DNA of 64,000 nucleotides, from assembly GCA_024364735.1 (NCBI GenBank), contig JAGFNQ010005640.1, forward strand, positions 248,001 through 312,000, given 5' to 3'. This document shows positions 1 to 9,845 of the stretch, in pieces. Under the pieces are notes generated by a model. That model made no database searches. It was not told the DNA's origin and was given only the letters and a program-made list of their open reading frames with translations. A program made the position numbers and the translations under genes. Each line of letters begins with the position of its first letter. Positions within the stretch are counted from its first letter, which is position 1. This DNA comes from Boesenbergia rotunda (Eukaryota; Streptophyta; Magnoliopsida; Zingiberales; Zingiberaceae).

Positions 1-1544
1 TTATTATAACTAAATTTATAATAAAACAAACACATCTCCCCTTTTATTATGGAATAAATTTCACAAGAAATTTATTATATAAATTTTTCTTATCATGGAA
101 AAATCAATTCATAATTGTTTTTATAAAATAAAATAAACCAATCCAAGGTTTATTTTAATTTCCATGAAAATAAATCTCTTTATATAAATTTCTTTATATG
201 AATTTCTTTATATAATTTTCTTTATATAAATTTATTTATCCATAATTTTATAAAACAAATCGCGCTTGATTTATTTTATAATTCAAACCAAATAAATTGG
301 TTTCCCTCCTTGTTGTGGCCGGCCAAACCAAAGAGGGTGGGACCCTCTTTGGCCGGCCAAACCAAGCCGCCTCCTCGCGAATTAAACTCATTTAATTCGT
401 CCAATAAGCCTTCAAAAGACTTAGTCATTTTAAGCTTCCGATACGCCTCTGATTAATTCAGATTCGACTTATTTCTCTTGATCGAAAAATCTAATTTTCA
501 ACTCGTTTTAAATCCCTCGGATTACTCGTAGTGCGTGTGACTAAATAGGCTTTCGATTTATGTTGGTCGTCTATAATCAACCAATTATAGAACTATCATG
601 AGTGGCACCTAGTAGTACATCATGACCCCCAATTAATCGAAAGATCAACAGTTGACCTCTGAACTAATTCTGAAACCCTTCAGCAGCTATAATGAGTCGT
701 GCCTCATTCCCTTCACCATCTTATACCCACTTGGTTCAGGACACGGTCTTTATGTGTCAGTCCCCACTAGGCTGACTACGTCACACCTAGCCCAAGTAAT
801 GTCTTTCTCGTCCAACGGATTCTAATTACTCTCATGTTTCCTAGAGATTCATACTCAGAACATGTTATGCTCTGGCCAGAGGCTTCGAGTAACAATCCGA
901 CGATAGGCCTTGGGTATACATCTCCTCGCAAGGAGTGGTGAATCCTTTGTAGGCTGTTCATACATCTTCAGGCACTTCGGCTTATACCCAACCATCCTGG
1001 GTCCACACCTCCTTAGAGATGCTTACTTAAGATGTCAAAGTATAAGTCTCCTTGACCAAGATGACTTGAACACCGCAAGTCAAAGGAACATCGCACTTAA
1101 GCTGCAGTAAGAACTTCACTGACATATCTATATGTAGACTACCATATGAAGTTTTACAACTAGTCACTCCAATGAACTAGTTCCCTTAACTAGCATTCAT
1201 GTTTATCTATGGACATCTCAATGTCACCAGCCAGTGAGAATCAGCTGATTAGAGAATAACCCATGTTAGTCTCAACAGAATTGATAGTGTCCGTATTCAT
1301 CAATTCATCGACTAGGGACAATTTCAATACTTCACAATTGCACATGTAGAGATAATCACTAGTTGTGAATTCATCACAAATTCTCTCATGCTGTGAATTG
1401 TATTGTGGACATTCAGTAAATGAGTTCAAGATCTCAATCAAATACATGAACATGTATACTCAAATAGTGAATATTCATTTATTAAAGTAAATGATTACAA
1501 TCATAAGGCGATTGCCTTAGGACACTTCTCTCATATTACTAACA
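1..1544 (-). repeat. 3' LTR of Angela-1 (cut by window start)
   Basis: The LTR edge is at 1544, where plus-strand ...TACTAACA meets the polypurine tract. Base 1 corresponds to about 7239 in the partner LTR (6527-8175), so roughly 0.7 kb is outside the window. A strong hairpin (CCAAAGAGGGT / ACCCTCTTTGG between GGCCGGCC boxes) lies around 318-358 and recurs near 7541-7582. Short open frames here are not genes. Confidence 0.85.
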
Positions 1545-1558
1545 AACTCCCACTTGGC
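1545..1558 (-). other. Polypurine tract of Angela-1
   Basis: The minus strand reads CCAAGTGGGAGTT directly before the LTR start TGTTAGTAATATGAG. The same sequence precedes the 3' LTR of Angela-2 at 29193-29206. It is the plus-strand primer of reverse transcription. Confidence 0.75.
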
Positions 1559-1564
1559 CTAATG

Positions 1565-3306
1565 TCAATCGCTACGGTATCCAATACCACAGGTTCTAAC
1601 ATGACCCTCAAACTTGCTTTGAGGCAAGGCCTTAGTTAAAGGATCCGCTAAATTCCTTTCAGTGGGAATTTTCTCAATTTGTATATCATTCCTACTTATA
1701 ATCTCTCTGATCAGATGATAGCGGCGAAGCACGTGTTTGGATCGCTGATGAGACCTTGGTTCCTTTGCTTGTGCAATAGCTCCATTGTTGTCGCAGTAAA
1801 CCGGTATTGCTTCATCAATGGTTGGAATCACACCAAGTTCCGAGACAAACTTCGTCATCCAGACTACTTCTTTTGCTGCTTCCGAAGCCTCTATATATTC
1901 CGCTTCCGTGGTAGAATCCGCTATAGTGTCTTGCTTGGAACTCTTCCAACATATTGCGGCTCCATTAAAAGTAAATACGTATCCAGACTGAGATTTGGAG
2001 TCATCCTTATCTGTCTGGAAACTGGCATCTGTATACCCACGTATTACCATATCTCCTTCTCCATATATTAGGAACACATCCTTAGTTCTTCTTAAGTACT
2101 TAAGGATTATCTTGACAGCCGCCCAATGATCCATTCCTAGATCAGACTGGTATCTGCTCGTGACGCTCAGAGCATACGATACATCGGGCCTAATACATAA
2201 CATAGCATACATGATAGATCCTATCGCGGATGCATAAGGAATCTTATTCATGCAAATCCTCTCGTCTTCTGTGCGCGGACACATAGACTTTGAAAGGTTG
2301 ATCCCATGCCTGATGGGAAGGTAACCTTTCTTGGATTCTGACATGCTAAACCTTTTTAGCACTCGGTCTATATATGTAGACTGCGAAAGACCAAGCAACC
2401 GTTTTGATCTATCTCTATAGATTCTAATCCCAAGGATATAGGTTGCTTCTCCCAGGTCTTTCATGGAGAAAGTTTTGGACAACCAAATTTTAACCGACTG
2501 TAAGACTGATATATCGTTTCCTATAAGTAATATGTCATCGACATATAATACTAGGAATACGACTGCACTCCCACTAACCTTCTTGTACACACAAGGTTCG
2601 TCAAGATTTTGTGAGAAATCAAACTCTTTGATTGTCTCATCAAAACGGATGTTCCAGCTCCTGGATGCTTGCTTTAGTCCATATATGGATCGTCGAAGCT
2701 TGCATACTTTGGTTTTATCAACCGTTGTGAAACCTTCAGGTTGTATCATGTATACATCCTCAAGCAGGTTTCCATAAAGGAAAGCTGTTTTCACATCCAT
2801 TTTCCATATCTCATAATCATAATGAGCTGCTATGGCCAGGAGCATCCGAATGGATTTGAGCATAGCTACTGGCGAATAGGTTTCGTCATAATCAATTCCT
2901 TGTTTCTGACGATATCCTTTTGGCACTAATCTAGCCTTAAAGGTAACAACATTACCTTCCATGTCGGTTTTCTTTTTGAAAACCCACTTGCACCCTATGG
3001 GCTTAATCCCTTCAGGTGGGTTAACCAAGTCCCATACTTGATTTTCGTACATGGAATCCATTTCCGACTTCATGGCTTCAAGCCATTTGTCCCTTTCTGA
3101 ACTTTTCAGAACATCTTCATAACTGATAGGTTCGTCATCGCTTATGAGTAACACGTCGTTCGATTCACTTATGAGAAATCTGTATCTCTCCGGAATATTG
3201 CGTGTCCTATCAGACCTACGAAGAGATGGTGTTGTTTTAGGTTGAACTGATAGCTCATCATCATGAGTTCTCGGTTGTGGATCTAGACTAGGTGTCTCTT
3301 TAATGT
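1565..3306 (-). pseudogene. pol: Angela-1 pol, reverse transcriptase and RNase H part
   Basis: A reading frame of about 529 codons (3154-1565) encodes a copia reverse transcriptase: motifs WVFKKK, DYDETYSPVA, MDVKTAFL, YGLKQASRSW and the catalytic YVDD box, followed by RNase H with YTDASFQ, SQSGYVF and STTEAEY, and ending at LADPLTKALP. The catalytic YVDD is intact, unlike the Angela-2 copy. The linker to integrase (about 3155-3340) is broken by a frameshift, so the domain could not be made from the normal polyprotein. The copies in the two Angela elements align almost end to end. Confidence 0.9.
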
Positions 3307-4710
3307 CTATTGGAGTTTCTTGAACTTCATCAAGTTCAATGTCACTCCTACTGTTTTCTTGTAAATGAAATTTTTTTCCAGAAACGCAGCATGCCTTGAA
3401 ACAAACACCTTTTGTTCCAAGGGATGATAGAATTGGTAGCCCTTCGTTTCCTTAGGGTATCCAATAAATAGACATTTATCAGACTTAGCATCCAATTTGT
3501 CTGATATAGTCCGCTTCACATAAGCAGGACAACCCCATATTTTAAGGTGAGTTAAATGAGGTTTCTTACTATTCCACGTCTCAAATGGAGTAGTAGAGAC
3601 TACCTTGGTCGGGACTCTGTTTAGCAAGTAAACAGCTGTCTTAAGTGCATAGCCCCAAAAGGATTTTGGAAGAGTTGCATGGTTCATCATAGATCTAACC
3701 ATGTCCATCAAGGTTCGGTTACACCTCTCAGATACACCATTATGCTGTGGTGTATATGGCGGAATTCATTGAGACAATATCCCATTGTCCCTAAGATAAT
3801 CTTGAAACTCTTGACTTAAGTATTCACCACCCCGATCGAATCGAAGTATCTTAATACTTTTGCCAAGCTGTTTCTCTACTTCATTTCTGAACTCTTTGAA
3901 TTTCTCAAAAGCTTCAGATTTGTGTTTCATCAAGAACACATACCCGAATCGTGAGTGATCATTGATAATGGTAATGAAGTAGCTATAGCCTCCTTGTGCA
4001 AGAGTTGACATTGGTCCACATACATCAGTATGTATTAGACCAAGCAATTCTCCCACTGGATTACCTTTTCCGGAAAAGGGTAATTTGGCCATCTTGCCTT
4101 TTAAGCATGATTCGCATGTATCAAATGAACTGGGTTCAAATGATTCCAGAATTCCACATCGGTGTAATTTGGTCATGCGTTTCTTACTTACATGGCCAAG
4201 ACGACAATGCCACGTATAGGAGTCTATTCGATTATCTATTCGAGCATGTTTGTTGCTAACTTCGATATTGAAAACGTCACCGGATAAATCTAACGTGTAG
4301 ATACCATTGCATAAAATTCCGGTCCCATAAAGAACACCATATAAAGTTATGTAACAACAATTGTTACTAAAAGTTAAATGATAACCCTTTTCATTCAAGC
4401 ATGAAATAGATACAATGTTCTTTATTAATGAAGGAACAAAATAGCAATTATCCAATTCTAAGACACGTCCAGTAGGGAGCTTTAGCAAATATGTTCTGAT
4501 GGCAACAGCAGCAATCTTTGCTCCATTTCCAACTCGTAGATTCGCTTCTCCCTTGACGAGTCTTCTTCTATTCCTTAGCCCCTGTATGTCATTACATATA
4601 TGTGAGCTACACCCAGTATCAAGTACCCATGTGGTTGAGGAAATAGAGTGACATTCAATAACGAAGATGCCTGAAGAGGATGGGGCATCGGATGCCTTCT
4701 TCTTCAAGGA
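3307..4710 (-). pseudogene. pol: Angela-1 pol, protease and integrase part
   Basis: Starting near 4710 on the minus strand, the frame encodes an aspartic protease with WVLDTGCSSHIC, then the pre-integrase zinc module (WHCRLGHVS ... CESCLKGK) and the integrase core (HTDVCGP, FDRGGEY). It hits TGA near 3768 where Angela-2 has TGG (LSQ-W-TPPY). It continues in a second open segment, 3711-3307, to the GCPAYVKR and FIGYPKETKGY region. The TGG-to-TGA change is a C-to-T type event on the plus strand. Near the second catalytic Asp the usual SDRGGEY reads FDRGGEY. A non-functional copy. Confidence 0.88.
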
Positions 4711-4711
4711 C

Positions 4712-4851
4712 TCAAGATAAACCTTGCAGTTTCTTCACCAGTGGCCCTCCTTGCCACAATGATGGCAAGTGCCTTTTGGTGCTTTTTCAATCCTTTTGTC
4801 CTTAGTTAACTTATTGGTGTCCAAAATGGAACGCAAATTCAGAGAAGACAT
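4712..4851 (-). pseudogene. gag: Angela-1 gag reduced to start codon plus zinc knuckle
   Basis: The minus-strand ATG at 4851 begins MSSLNLRSILDTNKLT, the same start as Angela-2 gag at 15215. After about 16 codons it jumps directly to KAPKGTCHHCGKEGHW, the CCHC zinc knuckle. In Angela-2 these parts are about 640 bp apart, so an internal deletion has removed the capsid region. The knuckle is then cut by TGA (near 4734) where Angela-2 has a Gln codon. No capsid protein can be made. Confidence 0.82.
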
Positions 4852-6510
4852 GATCGAGTGATTATCCTAGAAATACAAATTGAGCTTATGTGAGAAGAAT
4901 GATAAAGAATGCATCAACATACATTAATTAAATCCTATTTATTTTTCGAATTGAATAACCCTTTTTATCAATTCGGGAGATCGTAGGAACATCTCCAAAT
5001 AGGTCGATATCCAACCATAGATAAGAACAACCATGGCTGTGACCATCAAGTTATTTTTGGCTATGAAGGTAGGTAATTATACCGATTACATATCACATAT
5101 ATGTAACTATCACTTTATGCTATCAACTAATTGAATGTTTGCATAAATCATTAACAAGTATGCAACATTATACATAGCACCCAACTGCACCTCTCTTTAC
5201 ATCGACCTTGGCTGTGGCACAACAAATCGATGCTCCAAGCTTAAGGCTGACCCATTAATCAAGAAATAGTTTTAATATGGTTGGAGCTCATTCAACCGTT
5301 TAGTCAGGCTTGGATGTGTCCAACAACCAAAACTAAGGATTGACCTCTGACTCCAACTATATTAATCATAAACTAATTCCATGGTTTGAACATGTTGAGG
5401 TTCAAGCCGGGCATGGATGTGTCCATCAACCCAAACGAGAAACAAAACTCCGATTCTAACCATATTAATGGAAGGTCTTTTCTAAGCACATTCATGACAT
5501 ATAATTATGTCATGTACTAACGATTTCTTTAATAAAGTATGTATGTGACTTAATTTATCAAGTCTCATTAATTAAATTAGGAACCGGATTTCCTAATTCT
5601 AATTTCACACTTTATTCTATAATCAATTTCGGAAATAATATGTTTAAGACTTTGATTTCTCTAAATCAAATCTCATTAAATTAAGAGATAGATTCCCTTA
5701 ATTCAACCACATATTATTTTCATGAAAATCTTATTTAAGAAAACTCTATAGGAAATCATTTTCCTAATTAATTTTGGAGACAACAATATGTAAGAGCATC
5801 ACCTCTTAAATCAAATAAGGAAATTATCTTTTGAGAATCACCTCAAAATTTCGAAGATTTGATTACATATTTTATTTATGGATTTATTAATTACAACAAA
5901 ATATTTTCTTTGGGTGGCTCCCCGAGGCTCAGATACCCAAAAAAAAGGAATTTGTTGTAAATCTAATTTGGTCCGCTCCCCGAGGCGTAACCAAATTAAA
6001 CATGACAACTTTATTCAAAATTAGGAAATTAAATTACAACAACTAACTTTAAATTGGACGGCTCCCGAGGCTCAATCCAAAATAAAGAATTTTGTTGGTA
6101 ATTTAAAACCAATTCGAATTTAATTGTCAATTAATGATCCATAAATTTGTCTAGACTTTCTTTGAAAGAAAGTGCCCAAAATTGCAGATTTCATAATAGG
6201 TTTTCAGAATAATTGTAAGTTTCTGGTACAAAGAAAACTTACATATTTTCAAAATTGGAAAATTTCCAAAATAGAAAATTTCCAAAATTGGAAAGTTTCC
6301 AAAAATGGGAAGTTTTCTCAATTATCATAAAATTTCAGAAACTAGGATATTTCAAAAGTTTACGAAATTTCATGAGGATTTCCAAACTTTAAAATTCCTA
6401 AATCTAAAATTTACCATAATTGGAAAGTTTCCATAATTGGAAAATTTTCCAAAATTGAGATCATGACAAAGTTTTCCGCAAAACAATTATATGATTATGT
6501 TGAACACTAA
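4852..6510 (-). other. Angela-1 leader (untranslated region between primer site and gag)
   Basis: About 1.65 kb without a gene, AT-rich, with runs of GGAAA/TTTCC near the primer site (6230-6460). It matches the Angela-2 leader (13384-15214) along its length in inverse orientation. It carries three hairpins around a CTCCCCGAG core on the plus strand (5891-6090). It follows the primer site, so it would form the 5' untranslated part of element RNA. Confidence 0.75.
5891..6095 (-). repeat. Three leader hairpins with CTCGGGGAG core (Angela-1)
   Basis: Plus-strand coordinates. Hairpin 1 is closed by TTACAACAAA (5891-5900) with TTTGTTGTAA (5951-5960), and inside by TTTGGGT (5909-5915) with ACCCAAA (5935-5941). 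Hairpin 2 is closed by TAATTTGGT (5964-5972) with ACCAAATTA (5990-5998). Hairpin 3 is closed by TTGGA (6054-6058) with TCCAA (6076-6080). Each loop holds a CTCCCCGAG-type core (CTCGGGGAG on the element's sense strand); the third core lacks one base. Confidence 0.75.
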
Positions 6511-6525
6511 CCGGCTCTGATACCA
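6511..6525 (-). other. Primer binding site of Angela-1
   Basis: The minus strand reads TGGTATCAGAGCCGG one base after the LTR end CCCAACA. This is the complement of the 3' end of initiator methionine tRNA, the usual copia primer. Confidence 0.9.
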
Positions 6526-6526
6526 C

Positions 6527-8175
6527 TGTTGGGACCGGGTGCATGTTGACATGGATACGGGTTTGTAATTTTAAAGTTTAATTACGTGCAGCGGAAGGTT
6601 TAGCATAAATAATTTCTTAAATTATTTTAACCACGTATCTAGCATGCAACCTTAAGTTGTGGAGACATGATCATAAATTAAAATTTTGCAGAAAAGTAAA
6701 CTAATTTACTTAGTACCTCGCGTAACTCGAAGAAAGGGACGAGATCCAACCATAGCGTCCCTTGGAAGCTCCGCCTCTATTCGCGTCCACGCCGAGTTCT
6801 CTTCGGGATGACTTCGCAAAGCCACGAGTTTCGTGCCAATAAGAACTACTAGATTCTCCAAAGGCACGACAAGAATATCAAGAGAGGGAAATGGAAGACT
6901 AACCACCAAGTAACGGAATCAAGATCCGGGAAAGGAAGGAGTTGCGACCCGCTTCTTCTTCTTCTTTGGCACCTTCTTGGTGGAGGAGGCTCACGGCAAC
7001 CCTAGGAGGTGCGCCGGCCCTAGAGGATGAAGAGGGCGCCGGCCCTAGAGGAGGGAGAGGAAGAGAAGGAGAGAGAGAGAGAGCTTGCTACTTAATCTCT
7101 TGATTGGAATTTAAGCCTTGCCTTGGTTCCTTTATATAGTAGTCTCTCCATTGCCAAGTCTCCCCTTTAACGGAATAAATTTTCATAAGAAATTTATCTT
7201 ATAAATTTTCCTATGAATTATTCCGTTATGTCTTGTTTTATTATAACTAAATTTATAATAAAACAAACACATCTCCCCTTTTATTATGGAATAAATTTTC
7301 ACAAGAAATTTATTATATAAATTTTTCTTATCATGGAAAAATTAATTCATAATTGTTTTTATAAAATAAAATAAACCAATCCAAGGTTTATTTTAATTTC
7401 CATGAAAATAAATCTCTTTATATAAATTTCTTTATATGAATTTCTTTATATAAATTTATTTATCCATAATTTTATAAAATAAATCGCACTTGATTTATTT
7501 TATAATTCAAACCAAATAAATTAGTTTCCCTCCTTGTTGTGGCCGGCCAAACCAAAGAGGGTGGGGACCCTCTTTGGCCGGCCAAACCAAGCTGACTTCT
7601 CGCGAATTAAACTCATTTAATTCGTCCAATAAGCCTTCAAAAGACTTAGCCATTTTAAGCTTCCGATGCGCCTCTGATTAATTCAGATTCGACTTATTTC
7701 TCGTGATCGGAAAATCTAATTTTCAACTCATTTTAAATCTCTCGGATTACTCGTAGTGCATGTGACTAAATAGGCTTTCGATTTATGTTGGCCGTCTATA
7801 ATCAACCAATTATAGAACGATCATGAGTGGCACCTAGTAGTACATCATGACCCCCAATTAATCGAAAGATCAACGGTTGACCTCAGAACTAATTCTGAAA
7901 CCCTTCAGCAGCTATAATGAGTCGTGCCTCATTCCCTTCACCATCTTGTACCCACTTGGTTCAGGACACGGTCTTTATGTGTCAGTCCCCACTAGGCTGA
8001 CTACGTCACACCTAGCCCAAGTAATGTCTTTCTCGTCCAACAGATTCTAATTACTCTCATATTTCCTAGAGATTCATACTCGAACATGTTATGCTCTGGC
8101 CAGAGGCTTCGAGTAACAATCCGACGATAGGCCTTGGGTATATATCTCCTCGCAAGGAGTGGTGAATCCTTTGTA
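6527..8175 (-). repeat. 5' LTR of Angela-1, 5' end missing
   Basis: Starts on the plus strand with TGTTGGGACC (the LTR 3' end read in reverse) and matches 1-952 over the shared part. A TATATAAA box lies at 7131-7138 on the minus strand. Relative to the partner LTR about 590 bp at the transcript-upstream end are missing: where the left copy continues GGCTGTTCAT (from 953), this copy switches to Angela-2 LTR sequence at 8176. The open frames 6706-6909 and 8001-8336 are not supported as genes. Confidence 0.87.
8141..8175. other. Asymmetric centre of the head-to-head Angela inverted repeat
   Basis: The arms are LTR sequence ending at 8140 (…GGCCTTGGGTA) and its reverse complement starting at 8176 (TACCCGAGGCC…). 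The 35-bp spacer belongs to the left LTR only. The last four bases, TGTA (8172-8175), occur at the break in both parent LTRs (TTTGTA in the left, GATGTA at about 29826-29828 in the right type), so the joint shows short microhomology. Confidence 0.75.
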
Positions 8176-8348
8176 TACCCGAGGCCTATCGTCGGATTGT
8201 TACTCGAAGCCTCTGGCCAGAGCATGACATGTTCAGAGTATGAATCTCTTAAATACATGAGAGTAATTAGAATCATAGGACGAGAAAACGTTACTTGGGC
8301 TAGGTGTGACGTAGTCAGCCTAGTGGGGACTGACACACATAGACCATG

Positions 8349-8353
8349 TCCTG
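8349..8353. repeat. Target site duplication TCCTG, left copy
   Basis: TCCTG before the solo LTR repeats at 11959-11963. Removing the insert and one copy restores the uninterrupted Angela LTR sequence seen near 30004 (CATGTCCTGAACCAAG). Confidence 0.93.
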
Positions 8354-8812
8354 TGTAACGACCCGGAAAATTCTCTTAATATTTTCTTAAAATATTGAGC
8401 ATGTTTAGATAATTTTCCGAGGGATCTAGAAATATTAATACAAAATGTGGCCTAAAAATCCGTATTTTCTCATTTAAATTGAGAAAAACTAAGTACTAAT
8501 GGGCCTTATATGGGCTTTCTAGTACCACGATTATAGGTGGATTTTAGGTAAAAAAATTAGTATAAATATAAATATGATTTAATTAGGCATATTAGCACGA
8601 TTATGGGTAAATCTTAGCCTAATGTTCCTATTTAAATCAAGAAATTAGGTACTAATGAGCTTTAAATGGGCCCAAAAATGGGTATTAATTAGGTAAAATT
8701 AATATAAATATAAAAGGATTTTATTTAGGAATATTAGCATAATTATGGGTGATTTTAGGGGGATTTTCGGAATTTAGGAATAATAAAAATAAAAAAATAA
8801 AAATAAAGGTGC

Positions 8813-8885
8813 ATAAGCCAAGGATTGAACCTTGGACCTCTTGTACCACCATGTAGGCTCCAACCAACTCATCTAGCAAGGGAAT
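8813..8885 (-). other. tRNA-like segment (A/B box-like) in the solo gypsy LTR
   Basis: The minus strand carries TAGATGAGTTGGTTGG (8860-8875), resembling a tRNA D-arm/A box, followed by GGTTCAATCC (8822-8831), resembling the T-arm B box GGTTCGANNCC, flanked by matching CCAAGG/CCTTGG arms. Spacing is about 30 bp. It resembles a decayed tRNA or SINE head; a real tRNA gene is not supported because no acceptor stem or anticodon arm is clear. Confidence 0.55.
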
Positions 8886-9299
8886 GTTATGAGGAAATGA
8901 AGTGAATATTGGTTAAGGCTTAGAAGAAGATGAAGGGTCATGGAGAGACTCTTCATTTACCTCCTTAATGGGTGATAAATAGGGGGTTTGGGAGTTACCT
9001 TTTCTTCCCATTACTTTGCAATTGCTTCCTCCTCCTTCCCTCATCCTAGCCGAACACCTTCAAGGGAGCTCTCCCTTGGAAAAACTTCCACCAAGGTCTC
9101 ATCTCCAAGATCTAAGGGGTCTTCCAAGGATACAAGGACAAGGGTGTTCAAGGGTCCAAAGATCTTACCATTTTCTTCTCTTCCAAGGTTCAAAAAATCA
9201 AGAAACCCAAGGTAAGACTCCCTCACCTGTGGTATAATAGTTCCTTATGATTTCCATGATTTTTAGCATGATATATTGGTTAGTTTTTGGATTTGATGT

Positions 9300-9845
9300 T
9301 GAAAGGAAGAAAAACCAAGAACCTTGAGTTTAAGGGTTTCGGTCACCATGATTTAAAGGTCTATAATTATACTAAAAATCATGATAATATTTTTTAATGT
9401 TCCCTTATGATGTTTAGAGGTTAAGTATAATTTTTGGGAATTTTTGGAGTACCCTAGGACACCCTAGGATTTCGGCCAACATGAAAGAAACAAAACTAAG
9501 AACCCTAAGTTTAAGGGTTTCGGCCACCATGATTTAAAGGTCTATAATTATTATAAAAATCATGATAATGTTTTTTGATGTTCCCTTATGATTTTTAGAG
9601 GTTAAATATAATTTTTGGGAATTTTTGGAGTACCCTAGGACACCCTAGGGTTTCGGCCAACATGAAAGAAACAAAACTAAGAACCCTAAGTTTAAGGGTT
9701 TCGGCCACCATGATTTAAAGGTCTATAATTATGCCAAAAATCTTTATAATGTTATTTAATGTTCCCTTATGATGTGTAGAGGTTAAGTATAATTTTTGGG
9801 AATTTTTGGATTACCCTAGAGACCCTATAAGTTTCGGCCAACCTC
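9300..9845 (+). repeat. Three tandem copies of a 181-bp unit in the solo LTR
   Basis: The marker GGTCTATAATTA occurs at about 9358, 9539 and 9720, exactly 181 bp apart. Each unit carries AAGGGTTTCGG and CACCATGATTTAAAGG and ends with a CCCTAG-rich stretch. The other chromovirus LTR has single related segments at 43730-44350 but not this triplication. Confidence 0.85.

Larger units (their letters stand above)
1..8175 (-). mobile_element. Angela-1: Angela-like Ty1/copia element, minus strand, gag-deleted
   Basis: Read on the minus strand the order is truncated 5' LTR (8175-6527), primer site, leader, remnant gag, protease-integrase-RT-RNase H, polypurine tract and 3' LTR (1544 to before base 1). 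The protease-integrase-RT order is that of Ty1/copia. The LTR start TGTTAGTAATAT, the tract AAGTGGGAG and the long LTRs fit the Angela lineage; that lineage call is inference from family resemblance. The outer end of the 3' LTR lies outside the window and the 5' LTR is cut at 8175, so no target duplication can be read. The element is defective: gag is mostly deleted and pol has stops and frameshifts. Confidence 0.85.

Noticed and set aside
8816..8885. Possible functional tRNA gene
   Set aside because: Box-like motifs are present but no acceptor stem or convincing anticodon arm, so only a tRNA-like segment is claimed.
9300..9845. CRISPR-like repeat-spacer array
   Set aside because: The 181-bp units are contiguous degenerate tandem repeats within a plant LTR, with no spacers.
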